Source: Spizellomyces punctatus DAOM BR117
Lineage: Eukaryota; Chytridiomycota; Chytridiomycetes; Spizellomycetales; Spizellomycetaceae
Length of the DNA stretch: 64,000 nt
Assembly: GCF_000182565.1 (NCBI RefSeq)
Contig: NW_015971547.1
Location: forward strand, 823,510 to 887,509
Direction of reading: 5' to 3'
Shown one piece after another: positions 9,778-21,346 of the stretch; positions within the stretch are counted from its first letter, which is position 1; every line of letters starts with the position of its first letter. Under the pieces are notes generated by a model. It saw only the letters and a list, made by a program, of their open reading frames with translations, was not told where the DNA came from and did no database searches. Made by a program: the position numbers and the translations under genes.

Positions 9778-11213
9778 TTTATCCCATTTTCTGTGTATAG
9801 AATATTGCTTATGTGTGTGTATGAGTGTACCTAGGAGATTATATATTTTCGAGTGTTGGGACGGGGGATTCTCAAAACGAACATTTTTTTTTTTTTTTTT
9901 TAATAAAAGATGTTGAGAATTGACGTTGGCGTGTGGATGCGGGACGGGATTTGGTGTGTATAGACTTTTGTGAGGGTCTACGGGATGGACAAGGGGCATT
10001 TGCTTTTAAAGGCATTATTGCTTTTTTTCATGTCTCCATCTCATGTCATGAATGTAATAAACGTATTGGGTACACGTCCGTCGTATCCAAAAACAACAAC
10101 ATCTTGAAAACAAGAACATTATTGACGGATTGCATATCCGTGGTTTTGGGGCCACAAGAGTAATAGTGATTTTCCCTTGTGTGAGTTCTTTTTCGGGACG
10201 TGAGAATGTTTCTGAAAAGTGGCAATCCATTTCCGAGTTGTTTTGGAGAGCGATTCGCTCAAAGACAGGCATCAGTGATTCTAATTGAGAGTTCGGAACA
10301 CACTCTCCAAACATTGACCGATGGCGAATAACGTGCGCAAACGGGATCCAAATAAGTAGGCAAAAAAAAAGCTTCAGATAAAAATGACACCATCTCCTTT
10401 GAAGGTAACAAAATCACCCAAACAAAACAAAAGGATTGCGGAACCCGCAACCAATATCGTTTGATTTGGGAACACTTTTGTCAACAGATGACGCGCATGA
10501 CCTAATCATTTTGCACTGGGCCCCGTTTGCGCAGTAACATGACCTTGTCGCCATCATATGGTACATACGTCTTTTGTGTGTCATTTTTTTAACAAGAACA
10601 GAATATAACGTATTATGGATGGAACGGGATTTTACAGTGTTTTTATACAAGTGCATGAACATTATAATAGTGTTTTTGTTCAAAAAAAAAAAAAAAGTAC
10701 ATTTCTTTTTATCGTACTTTCTTATCTGGCAACTCTTGAGTTGCTATCATATCAAATCTCTTATTGGAATTTTGTTTCCGATAGGCGAGGCGGGGGCGGG
10801 TTGTTGTTCTTGTTGGATGATCAGTTCGGACTTTAAGTTCCCTTGAGTTTTTTTTTTTCAACGGGTTTTTGTTTGATTTGTAGTCGCAGCCGGGGCGGGA
10901 AACGCAAAAACATAACGAGATTGGAAAAGGAACTTTAAACGCATACACACTCTCTCTCTCGCACTTGTCAAGTTGAGCGGAAAGAGGACCAAGTTTTTGA
11001 TTTTTTGGGAGGTTTCTTTTTTGGATATACGCTACTCTCCACACACACCTTTTTTTCTTTCACCCGCCCGCATATCCGTTTGTTGAAAGAACTGGACGGC
11101 AAACGATTTGTTATAGAGGAGGAGTCTCGACGCTCGTTTCGCGCTTCCGCGATTGGCTGAACGTTTTTCACTTTGGCCTCTCCACCTTTACGTTTTCTTT
11201 ATATGTTTCCATC
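9778..11213. other. intergenic, no gene recognised
   Basis: This is about 1.4 kb of AT-rich DNA with A/T homopolymers near 9888 and 10681 and a short CT tract near 10950. Frames present are short and show no domain or splice logic. Confidence 0.5.
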
Positions 11214-12053
11214 ATGGCCAACTTTGCCTACTACACGGACCGAACACCCATCATTGAGCTCCCCATCACCCGCACCAAACGCCTCCTAGCGACTCAAAGC
11301 AAGTTCCTCCGAGCCCTCGCAACAGCCCTCGTGGCCAAAAAGCACACCACGGATGCCTCGTCATTTGCAGCAGCAGCAGCCGCTTTAACGACATCCCCCC
11401 ACGCCATCGCCGTGACACATAAAAGTTTTTTACGATCAATCATGACGGCTAGTGCAGCTGGACGAACGCCTGCACATGTTCCAGCGTTGACGACACAAGA
11501 ATTGATTCGATTGTTGGGTGGAACAGAGTATTCTCGGACGAAACAAAAGACGGATGTCTGGTCAGCACTTGAACGGGTTCTTCGAGCGGCTTTGGCGGTT
11601 ACAAAAGAGTGTTTGACTAACCCGTGGGTGGATGTTGGGTTGGTCCTTGTGGCTGTTGTGACGCTTTCTTGGATCTATGGACGTAAACCCTCCTCGTTAC
11701 CCGAATCCGATGCGGAATCCGACGTGGAATCCGATTCTGAATCCGATGCCGATTCTGAAAAATCATCACCAATACCTAAAGACCAAACCCACCTCCTCCA
11801 CACCCTCGAAACCCTCACAACAGCTCACAACCACACTCAAACACTCCTAGACTCCCTCACAACCTCTCATACCGCCCTCCTCTCCCGTGCCGCCAATCTG
11901 GCGACTGCACTGGAAACGAGTTTGGCACATGCGAGACAACTGAGTGATCGGCTTGTGGAATCGCAAACGAGGATTGAGCGCCTTGAGGAGGAGAATCGGA
12001 CTTTGGTTGCGAGGTTGCAGGGGGAGGAGGAGTGGGAGGTTTTGGGTGGGTGA
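11214..12053 (+). CDS. predicted single-pass membrane protein with acidic repeats and coiled coil
   Basis: An uninterrupted 279-aa frame has a clean ATG (ATCATGGCC). I do not recognise the family. Residues 1-130 are mildly basic and helical with an Ala run (FAAAAAAL). A hydrophobic helix lies at about 137-157 (WVDVGLVLVAVVTLSWIYG). Directly after it comes an acidic Glu/Ser/Asp repeat (four SD units with E or A between, about residues 164-182). The C-terminal 90 residues have heptad-like leucines and end RIERLEEENRTLVARLQ, a probable coiled coil. There is no signal peptide, so orientation is uncertain. The layout resembles organelle-tethered scaffold proteins, but no function is claimed. Confidence 0.65.
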   Translation: MANFAYYTDRTPIIELPITRTKRLLATQSKFLRALATALVAKKHTTDASSFAAAAAALTTSPHAIAVTHKSFLRSIMTASAAGRTPAHVPALTTQELIRLLGGTEYSRTKQKTDVWSALERVLRAALAVTKECLTNPWVDVGLVLVAVVTLSWIYGRKPSSLPESDAESDVESDSESDADSEKSSPIPKDQTHLLHTLETLTTAHNHTQTLLDSLTTSHTALLSRAANLATALETSLAHARQLSDRLVESQTRIERLEEENRTLVARLQGEEEWEVLGG

Positions 12054-13908
12054 TAATATTATGGGGTTTTTGTAGGAGAGTTTTTTTTTTTTTTGTATAC
12101 ACATGTGGTCGTTTTTGAATGGGGTTAATGTATAATCAAAAAGTTTCGTATTTTCTTTTTTTTTATGGTTAAAAAAAATATCTTGAGCGTCACCGACAAA
12201 TGTCCTTTTGCATTGACTCTTTTTCGACTTTTATAGAGCAGGGTATACACAGACGCCGACTGTCGTGAAATCAGGTCATCTAATGTTCAGACACTACGAT
12301 CTGGGTGAGTTGGAAGGGCTGGGTTCTTTTGGAAAGGTTATTCTGGGAGTCCCAACCGTCTTTGACCCCAACATTTATCCTATCTGCAGATCCATGCCCA
12401 AACACGACATGTAGTGATGCGTTTATCACTTTGTTGGAGTTTGGGGGGGAATGGTTGATGGCTAAACGCTGATTGGCAATCGATTGTCATGGTTCTATAG
12501 TCGCTAGTTGAGAGTCTGTTTATGTGATGGTTTAACGTCTACAGTGCAGCTGGTAGTTGTGAGTTTTTAGCAACTTTTGGATGACCGTTTTTCAGTTTCA
12601 ATATAGGCCAAATTCTCTACATCGAACTAGACACCACCTTCAAACTAAACCATTTTGAAAATGTAATACTCACCGCTAAAAGAATTTTATATTTGGGCTC
12701 CTTTTGTGTTAGTATGACGGGGAGCAGTACATGACCACCTTCCAATATTCAACACAGATATGATTTTTACGACGACGACTGCAGGAATGGTGTTGTGGTG
12801 CTTCCCATTGTACATTTTTAACATGGGAGTGCACATCGTAGACGTTTTTTGGGGGGTATGAAACGATAGTTGGAATTTTTGTCTAGCTTTGAATTGAGAG
12901 GTTCGTTAAAAGAGAGTCCCCTGTCTGAGAGTGTATGTTTTACGAGGCCAGGGTAAACATGCTGACTATGGCAAAGCGATCATGTTTGGTTGTTAACGTC
13001 GGTGATATATAGCTTGTGTTCTACATTGGCCGTGCACATCTTTGCAGTGTGTGAGGTTGTATGGGGGGACGCGCAGCTAAGCCTTTACTCAAGCGTGTGT
13101 GTGCAAACGATATTCATTGTTGATACATTCGTAAAGGCATCGTTCTCATAAAAGATCTTGAAAGGCCTCAAAAGTCGTAAAGATATGTCAACAGTCTTTT
13201 ACTTTCACTCCTTTGTTGACCATTCTAAAAGACTTGATTCTCAGAGTGGCTTCTTTAAACGCGTTTTTTTGGTTTTCCTTGCAAGTTTCTTTGAGATCAA
13301 GGGTACGTTTCTTTGGCTTTTATTTCCTTGTTTCGTGATTTCTGGTTGGAATTTCTGTATACAAGGGTAGTTTGAACGATATTTTCAAATAAGGCTATGT
13401 AAGTATGGAATGTGGTGTTTACTTACTGGTATCGTAAAAGGTGTGTTCAACTTTTGTGGAAAAACAAAATATGCAGCTCTTGTGATTTGTTTTTTATAGG
13501 ACAAGCAAGCTGCTTTTATATGGGTTTTGTTGCAGGACTTGAAAGAGTCATGTACATCTAGATTCAACTTTTCAATGGTCTTGTGGGTTGTCGTGGTTCT
13601 TTTGGTACATGATGCCTTTCATGATGGATATGTGAAAGAAATGTGTATGGTTCATGAAAATGAACTTGACACCATTTAGGACAGCATGAAATGAAAATGG
13701 GTATACTACGACCTGTTGTCAACAAGACACAAAAAAACTTGTATTCATACTAGACGATAAAGCTTGACTAGGGTATTTTTCTTGTTTTTTTGGGGGCATC
13801 ACAGTAAACCTCATTATACACACACAACAAAAACAGAAACCGACATCCTCGACCAGATCTACACTCGTTTTTTCCTCACACACACCAAAAAACCTCTTCC
13901 AACACAGA
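12054..13908. other. intergenic, no gene recognised
   Basis: This 1.85-kb stretch has no coding frame above background and no RNA gene I can fold by eye. It may contain the 5' UTR or an upstream exon of the 7-TM gene at its right end. Confidence 0.45.
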
Positions 13909-15143
13909 ATGCAAACGTTATACCACCGAACATGGGACACCCGCACAGAACAAATATCCATCCTCACCTCCCTCTTCACCAGTAACGTAAACCAAAACCC
14001 ACAAAAAAGTACAACTTCCAAAATTCCATCCTAACAAACTCACATAGTCCTAGGCTTCACCCTCCAACTCGCCAACACCTTCTACGCCATAAAACATACC
14101 ATCCGCCGTCCAACCCCCTACAACCACTCACTAGCTCTCTGTTACATTCTCTACGGGGCATCCTTTATACCTCTCATGCGTACGTCAAACAATATCGTCT
14201 TTCATTATGATGTATTGTTATTGAATTTTAGAGTAGTGTCTACGACACCGACATTGGAATTAGGAGATCGGGGACAAGATCCAGGGGATCCGAATCATGC
14301 TGCCTTTTTGGCTGTTCAAAGGCTTGTTAGGGCTTGGATGGGGTTATATGCTGTATCGACTTTGGGGTATTTGGTGTTGGTGCAGATGAGGTTTAGGGTT
14401 GTTAAAGCTGTTTGGAGATATCGGGATGAATGGGTAAGCTCTTTTTCTTTTTTTTCAAACGTTAGTGCTTTTGGGTAAAATGTGCTGGGCTTTTTAATGT
14501 GTTTTTTTTTTTGCAGGACTGGGCATTTATTGGTCTAACTCTCTCCATCTGGATCACAACAACCGTACTAAGTCTCATTCGCACCTCCCAACCCTTTACA
14601 TCCGCCGGCTGGACCCTCTACGCCCTCCTCATCGACCACATTCTCTCCTTTTCCTTCATCTACAGTCTATACAGTGTTCGAAGAGCAGCAGGCGGCGCAC
14701 GACAAGCCCAATGGAAACGAGTTGTAACGGCCCTAATAGTGATTTGTGTGGTAACGTGGGTGTGTTTGGGGTTACTTGTGATTGGGAATACGGCTTTTAG
14801 ATATGATCAGGGGATTCGGACTTTGATGTTTAGAGTTGGGTATGCGTTTACGCCGTTGGAGTTTTCGGGGGCTTTGGTAGTGTTACTCCATTGTCGGTTT
14901 TTTTTTGTGGGTTTTTGGGTTATTAACTTTTGGTTGTGATAGGTTTTTATTTATAATGCCAAATCCCTCGTATCACCCGCAGAACCGCCCAAACAACCAC
15001 CCAAACCAACCCCCCAACTCCCCAGATCGAAATCAGTCCGAACATTGGAGGATATTACGGCGTCTGGGTCTGGTATGCCCCCTCTACCCATGTCAAGTCT
15101 AAAGAGTCAGAGTACGGATGTGGAAGGATTGAAAGGGGAATGA
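13909..15143 (+). CDS. seven-transmembrane protein of unknown class
   Basis: Exons 13909-13981, 14048-14179, 14234-14433, 14517-14876 and 14943-15143 give 321 aa. Seven hydrophobic helices can be placed, around ISILTSLFTILGFTLQLANT, SLALCYILYGASFIPLM, MGLYAVSTLGYLVLVQM, WAFIGLTLSIWITTTVLSLI, LYALLIDHILSFSFIYSLYS, ALIVICVVTWVCLGLLVIGN and GYAFTPLEFSGALVVFIYNA. A Pro-rich cytoplasm-like tail of about 60 residues follows. No DRY or NPxxY motif is evident, so it is GPCR-like only in topology. The third exon may begin at 14234 or 14237, since both keep the frame. A further upstream exon cannot be excluded. Confidence 0.6.
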
Positions 15144-15311
15144 AACTGATAGATTACTTTATGTAAAAGTGTTAATGATCAACGTAATTAAAACCATTGG
15201 ATGAGTTGGGCAGTAGCTCCGTTTTCTTTGAACCGGTCTTGCTTCACTGCATTCGTCCCAGATTCCTGCATAGACAAAAAAATAATTCTAGAGTGCAAAC
15301 AATATAGTATA

Positions 15312-16915
15312 TCATCCATTCAAGATTATATTACATTCCGATGTCCACGATGGGGGCGACACTGAGGGAACTCCTCCTATGGCTTTCCATATCACTCTAA
15401 ATCGACTCTTATCTGATATACTACTTTTGATTGTGCCATTCGTGCCAAGTACTTTTACTCTGTTGCAAACATGTTCATTCTGTTCAATGGCCACCCATAC
15501 CCCGTAATGCCACTTTTCAAACAACTCATCCCTTTTCCGCTCATGTAACGTCCAGCATCCACGGATTAAATCGAGGCAAGCAAGTCGATTGGAACTAGAC
15601 CATAGCATGAGCATCGTTTCATCGTCCTTGACGTGTAGACCACCATATGTTCGAATAAAGCTTTCCATTAAATTGATCTCGTGAGCCACGTTTCCTGTAG
15701 CCAGGTCAACTACTGTCACCAATTGTCCATCATCGGGCGCTCGCACAACCAGACAGTAAAAACGGGTCATAACCAGAAAGATGACATCTTGAACCCCCGA
15801 AAGAGCCGGCACAGACCGGACTAAATCACCGGTCACAACAGACCTAAACTCTAATCCAAAAACCGGCGTATCTTGCGCATTGTCTATGGGTCCAGCCTCT
15901 GCATCAAGACGAGACCCATATGCGCATGCAACTAGGGAATCATTCAATGCGACGTCCACGACGTGTCCGGGGAGTTGTGCATTCCAAGATAATATAGGTT
16001 GCGACGGACACTTTACATCCCAAAGACGAACAATTCGGCGTGCATCGACGGTTTCAGACTCATCATCTGACCAACGGGGATTAAAACACGCGTAAAGGTG
16101 TTCATAGAGTTGGCCCTGACAGTATTCATCATCTATGGCACGAAATCGACCTTGTCGATCCGTATGTCGAGGATCCCAAAAGCTCATCCATCCCATCCCT
16201 TCGTGAACGGGTATCAATGTGGAATGAAAAACGCGTTGGAGTCGTGGTGGGTGTTGAAAAGATGTTGCGGGGAGTTTAATGGACGGTGCTGAAATAGATG
16301 ATGCGCGGATATCAAATGTGCCGATATGGGATATGCCTGTTATGGCGTATACAATGTGAGGTCCTACAGCTTGGGTTTGTATGTAGTCCCGGGTTTCTGA
16401 TGAACTGTACGAGTCCATTACACTGACTTTTGATCGTCGATCTTTGTTGTGGCCTGAGATACAATAAAAGCATTAGCTTTGTGTGCATGCAGTATAAACT
16501 TGAGAAATCCCTCCGCAAATCGTCAGTCCATCCATCTACATACAAATATTGCATTTCGTTCGTTCCAACTCTGTCTCAACTCACCAGTCGTGTCCACCAC
16601 CACCTCCCCAACAATAGTCGGAGCCTCCTGCAAGTATTCCGCAGGATCATGCAACCTTCTCGACTCTGCCGTAAGTTTTGGTAACACTTTATCCCACGCA
16701 TGTTTTAGCCGTACGATATCTTTCCAAGTCTCCCATTCGAGTCGGTGAGGAAGTCTTCCGTTGACAGGTGACAATGCCGCCGCAAAAGCGCACCAGAGAT
16801 GGTTTTCATTCTGTATTAGAAGTGAACTCCAATCTCGACAGACACGTTCGCATCGGACCAGAGAAATAGAGTCTAGATAGCAAAAGACCCTAAGCGCAAT
16901 TTCTGGTAGATCCAT
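15312..16915 (-). CDS. F-box protein
   Basis: Exons 16915-16585 and 16453-15312 are joined across a 131-bp GTGAGT...CTCAG intron, giving 490 aa. The N-terminus is an F-box: MDLPEIALRVFCYLDSISLV then RCERVCRDWSSLL and NHLW. This is the segment that binds Skp1 in SCF ubiquitin ligases. The remaining 430 residues contain recurring beta-strand-like blocks (RIVRLWDVKCPSQPILSW, VVDVALNDSLVACAYGS, LVTVVDLATGNVAHEI) that suggest a divergent beta-propeller for substrate recognition; canonical WD repeats are not clear. Translation from ATG 16915 starts directly at the F-box. The gene is head-to-head with the JmjC fusion gene, 144 bases away, and that protein also carries an F-box. Confidence 0.8.
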
Positions 16916-17059
16916 TGTGTAAGATTTGGAGCACACAAACGGGCTCATTTCCAACAGTTGGACCACCAACTCACGGGATATTTGTGGGGTAGATGAGTCA
17001 TCAACCTCCAGATCACAACAGTTGAGCGCCCTTATGTGGGTTGGACCTTCACGTTCACC
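16916..17059. promoter_or_regulatory. 144-bp shared promoter with TGAGTCA site
   Basis: The gap between the two divergent F-box genes is only 144 bases, so both must share promoter DNA. It contains TGAGTCA at 16994-17000, the exact binding core of Gcn4/AP-1 type bZIP factors. Binding is inference from the motif alone. Confidence 0.35.
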
Positions 17060-20000
17060 ATGACCAATGCTAAGGTGACGGGACTGTTACCAATAAAGCA
17101 ACAAAAGGGGATACAAACAGGTTCATTCGCCGTTACGGGTGGTATTGCACGGGACTCTTTTGTCATTCCGGAAACAAGTGTATATAATCCACCGCCTGGA
17201 CCACCTCCCGTGGCCGTATACCTTCCCCCACCTGGTCCACCACCTCCAAATACAATACCTTTTACTTCTCTGCCACCATCCGCTCAACCACTTCGTGAGA
17301 CGTTTAATAACAGGATACCCGGCGGAATAGAAGTGGATATTCGGTCCGCAGGATTAGGCGTCATGCGCATACTCCCTGACGAGACCATAGCAGAAGGGGT
17401 GCTATCCTTGCTGAATGCCCAGGTATCCTGTCGCGTATACAATTATTGCTCCATGCATCTGGCAGGTAGAATTCTTACAAGGTGACCTTTTTTTGTTGAA
17501 CGCTGCCAGGATTTGGTGACCCTATCAAATGTCTCGCGTATTTTATATATTTTTGCACGAGATGATCAACAATGGCGACGCATCTGTTTGGAGAGATGGG
17601 GACGAGCTGGATCCGTTTCTGGAGGTCTTGTTTTCAAGGGTACCTGGCGGCTTACATACTATTTCCCTGGCACGATGAACGAGAGTTTTCGCGAAAAGTT
17701 TGAATTTGCGCGGGTACATGCTCATTGTTCATTAACTGTTGATGGTGAGCAACCTGATTATAGTCGGCGGCCCTTTACTCCTTGATAAACATGTGCGACT
17801 CTTAGGTCTTGTTTCTCCGTATCTTCATGCCAAGTGGTGCCGCTGCCATATGGACCTATCTCGGTTCCACGTTGATACAAAACTGACTACAGCGGAAACC
17901 ACAATTGAGCGAGTGTCTGGACGCACTCTTACAGCTGTGCAATTTCAGTCCCGCTATGAGTCATTATCGAAGCCTATTGTCATTGCAATGGACGGCATCG
18001 CGAGCAGCTGGCCTGCTTTGACGACCTGGTCCTTGAAAGCGCTACTTACAAAGGTACGAAAGCAGCCCACTGTTTGGTGTCATTACAGGTTGTCTGATCT
18101 AGTAGCATCGTAAACAAACAGTATGGAGATATTCACTTCAAAGTGGGTAATGAGTACGGGCATCCACGAAAAGTCGGGATGAAGTTCTCGTCATATGTGG
18201 ACTATATGCTCCAACAAAACGATGAGTCTCCTCTGTACGTCTTTGATGACCGTTTTGCGGAGAAAGCGCCAGATATGCTGCGCGATTATGAAGTATGTAA
18301 GGTTGAACGACACGGTATTGCGAGGTGATTGCGGGGCTTATAAAAGACTTTATGGTAGGTACCTTCAATATTCGCGGAGGATTTTTTATCTGTTCTTGGA
18401 GAGGAGCGCCCGCCTTTTCGATGGTTGGTGATAGGACCTGCACGCTCAGGTGTGTACACCCTGAATCATCTGAAAAGAGTGACCCCCTAAATACTTGGGT
18501 GTACAATATCCAATAGGAGCATCATGGCACATTGACCCGCTGGGCACTTCGGCATGGAATACCCTCTTATCTGGCCGCAAAAGATGGGCATTGTACCCTC
18601 CCGACAAGTTGCCCCCGGGAGTTCATCCAAGCGATTTGTCCTCACCTTCGACACTGTACTGGTATCTTGAAGTATACCCTTTCCTTCCGCCAGAACTCAA
18701 GCCAATAGAGATTGTCCAGGAACCGGGGGAAACGATTGTGGTTCCTGCGGGATGGTGGCATGCAGTATTGAATTTGGATCAATGCAATATTGCTATTACA
18801 CAGAATTGGTGTGGGCGATGGAATTTGGATGGTGTTGTTGAGGAAATGGCCAGTTCTTTGGAGAACAAGTACCATAAAGTAAGTTATAGATGTGAGATGA
18901 ATGTATGACTGGCGTTTTACTGACTGTCCGCTGCTCTTGGCAATATTCAAGCTATATTGGAAATTTAGGCAGCGCATGATAGAAGAACACCCGAATCTCG
19001 GTTTTGTTTTCGATTCTTTTGGACGCACCACCGACCCACTCATCCTTGCCGAGGGATATGCCACAAAGGGGGAGTTTTGCCAGGGGTTTACGTCAGAACC
19101 GGCAAAATGGATACCGAGAATTAATCAGGTATGGGAGCGGGAATTCGGTCATGAGGGGCCTGTGGAAGAGGAGGATGTCGAGCCTATGGAGCATCTGGGA
19201 GAAAATCCGGTAGGAGCTGTATTTTTGAGACCTCTTTCAACCCGCCAAAGAAGCTGATGATGAACCGCTTCAGATTTATTTCCATTTTGAGAGCGAGCGC
19301 GTCATCAAGTTTTATTCGCACTTGGGTCGGGGTCTGGTGTCCTATGCATCCGAGGTAGACGCCTTGACGTCCATAGGGGCACTTCCACAAACCAGCCTAC
19401 TGCATGCTGTCTGTCCACAGATGGTCGCTCACGGCATGCTTTTCAAACCAGGCCCATCATCGTGGCCTTGGCCATATGGCATCCAAACGCACGTAGGTTC
19501 TGAAGAGTCACATGCAATGGGGGAGTCTGCAAATCTATTTACCCCCGGTGATTGGATTAACTTGACAAACTGGATTGGAACCGTTTTACGAGAATTACAT
19601 CGCACGCCCGTCCGGCAAAGTAAGATTATCCTTCAGGGTGAGGATACCACGTCCCGGGATTGGACAGTATACCTGCGCAAAAGGATCAAAGCCGCGAGAA
19701 GAGATCACACCCGATGGGGGCACCTCCCATCCGCTTTGATCAGTACCCTGGAAGACTATATCCAACAAGCTTTACCAGCGATATCCCCCAACGTGTCTGA
19801 CCTCGGGTTTCCAAGTGCAAATCTCCTTCATGGGGACCTGACTGCTGGAAACATTATCGGACACTGGAAACTCGATCAAACCTCCCAAAGAAACAACTGG
19901 GTACCTACCCATATCATTGACTTTGGGGATGCATTTCTTGCTCCTTCCGACAGCGACATCCGACTGGACCCCTTGTGGGACATGGCGTTTTTGTATGTGA

Positions 20001-20224
20001 CGACATTACGATGCCAGGTATCATTACTGCATAGACTTTTGGATATTTATTTAGGATGCAGTAGCTGGAGATCAAAGTGGAGCTGGATTAGAGAGAGAAT
20101 GTGTGCGTACGTTCTTCTTTGGAGTTATGAAGCGGGTATTAAAGGAATTAAAGGGAATGCGGGCATCCCCGATGGGATAGATAATTGGCATGAGTTTGAA
20201 GTAAAAGTGTTTGGAGAACTATAA
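17060..20224 (+). CDS. F-box / JmjC / aminoglycoside-phosphotransferase-like fusion protein
   Basis: Eight exons (17060-17422, 17510-17744, 17806-18053, 18122-18292, 18359-18449, 18517-18878, 18952-19209, 19274-20224) encode 892 aa. After a Pro-rich start there is an F-box at about 104-150 (ILPDETIAEGVLSLL, LVTLSNVSRILYIFARDDQQW). A JmjC oxygenase domain follows with Fe ligands H374 and D376 (SWHIDPLGTSAWN) and H451 (VVPAGWWHAVLN). The C-terminal 300 residues are an APH-type kinase fold with the catalytic-loop motif LLHGDLTAGN (H762, D764, N769) and metal-binding HIIDFGDA (D792). The order F-box-JmjC-APH is known from a plant protein family (Arabidopsis At1g78280 type). All catalytic residues are present. 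ATG 17036 is an alternative start 24 bases upstream. Substrates of both catalytic domains are unknown. Confidence 0.85.
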
Positions 20225-20383
20225 TTTATTCCTATATTCACGTCTCAGGCCAAACATTGTCGACAACGTCTGCTGTCCAACTTGCGAGTATAAATAGTGT
20301 AGAGGTGACAGAAACTGGCACTAGCTACTACACCAGCGAATAAACCGGCGACAACCGGTTCGGAAAAGCCAACTAAGCTACTA

Positions 20384-20759
20384 CTAGGCAATTATACACG
20401 CAATACGTAACGGTTGTTCTAACCGGATAATTGCCCACCACCACACGCGGTCCCTACTAGGCCTTGATCTGGAACTCTTGATGGCATTGAAGCCAGACTC
20501 TTGCATCCAGGAGCGAATCGACTGGGCAGCGTCACAAGCCAGAGGATGTTCAGTAACGAAGGCTTGGAGACTAAAAACTGCATGTTAGCCAGATGACCTG
20601 ATGACAGAATGACAAATGCCATCAATACATACCAACCAAGCTCAACAAGTGTGGCAGCATAATAGCAGCTTTGTTATCAGATCCGATTGGTTGCTGCTGG
20701 TTCTGATCACGGTTGCTGTCGGGCGGTCGAGGTCCTCGGCACCAGAGCAGTATTCTCAT
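20384..20759 (-). CDS. small hypothetical protein, two exons
   Basis: Exons 20759-20633 and 20577-20384 are joined across a 55-bp GTATGT...TGCAG intron, giving 106 aa. The second exon reads naturally (FVTEHPLACDAAQSIRSWMQ, VWWWAIIRLEQPLRIACIIA) while its competing frames are poor. The first exon is Pro/Gln-rich and ends with a hydrophobic patch (IMLPHLLSLV). No family is recognised. It lies tail-to-tail with the JmjC fusion gene and head-to-head with HIR3. Confidence 0.4.
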
Positions 20760-21032
20760 GGTGGACTGAGATTTGTTGGGCAGATGCTTAGAGTCGAGGA
20801 TGGGTAAAGAGGAAAGAGGGAAGAGGGAGAAGGTCCCCTTTTTATAGACCTTTGGCATGCGCCTCACCGCAGTTTAAAAAAAAAAAAACATTACATGCAT
20901 GCCACACCGCTGCATGCCACACCAATCTGAGCGATAGAGGGGGTTCTGATTATGCGATAAGATTAACCGGATTATCCGGATAACAATGAGTCTTAGTGCC
21001 ATTTTCAATCACCTCCACACTATGATTAGGCA

Positions 21033-21332
21033 ATGATCGCCAAGCCCCATTCTGCGTCACCCAGCGGAGGACTGTCCACCCGTGCTTTGCTGGCATTAAC
21101 AATTGCACACTATCTCAGCAAGATCTGGGACCATTGTCCGCCCAGCACGCAGTCCCACAGCTGTCTTGTGAGCTTAGAGAACCCAAGAACGTGGGATTTG
21201 CCAACATGGTATGTTATCAATAAGTTTGACGGCCTCTTGGAAACGATGATTGAGGACCCACCTATCTTTAGATACGCTTTGCGGTTCTTAACCCCTTGGT
21301 GGAGGTGGAGCGGGATATCCCAAAAGAGATAA
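21033..21332 (+). CDS. open frame upstream of HIR3, status unclear
   Basis: A 99-codon frame starts with ATG and has balanced composition with stretches that look structured (LLALTIAHYLSKIWDH, WYVINKFDGLLETMIED). It ends 14 bases before the chosen HIR3 start. It could be an upstream open reading frame in the HIR3 leader, a small separate gene, or chance. No homology is recognised. Confidence 0.25.
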   Translation: MIAKPHSASPSGGLSTRALLALTIAHYLSKIWDHCPPSTQSHSCLVSLENPRTWDLPTWYVINKFDGLLETMIEDPPIFRYALRFLTPWWRWSGISQKR

Positions 21333-21346
21333 AGGTTGTACCCTCC

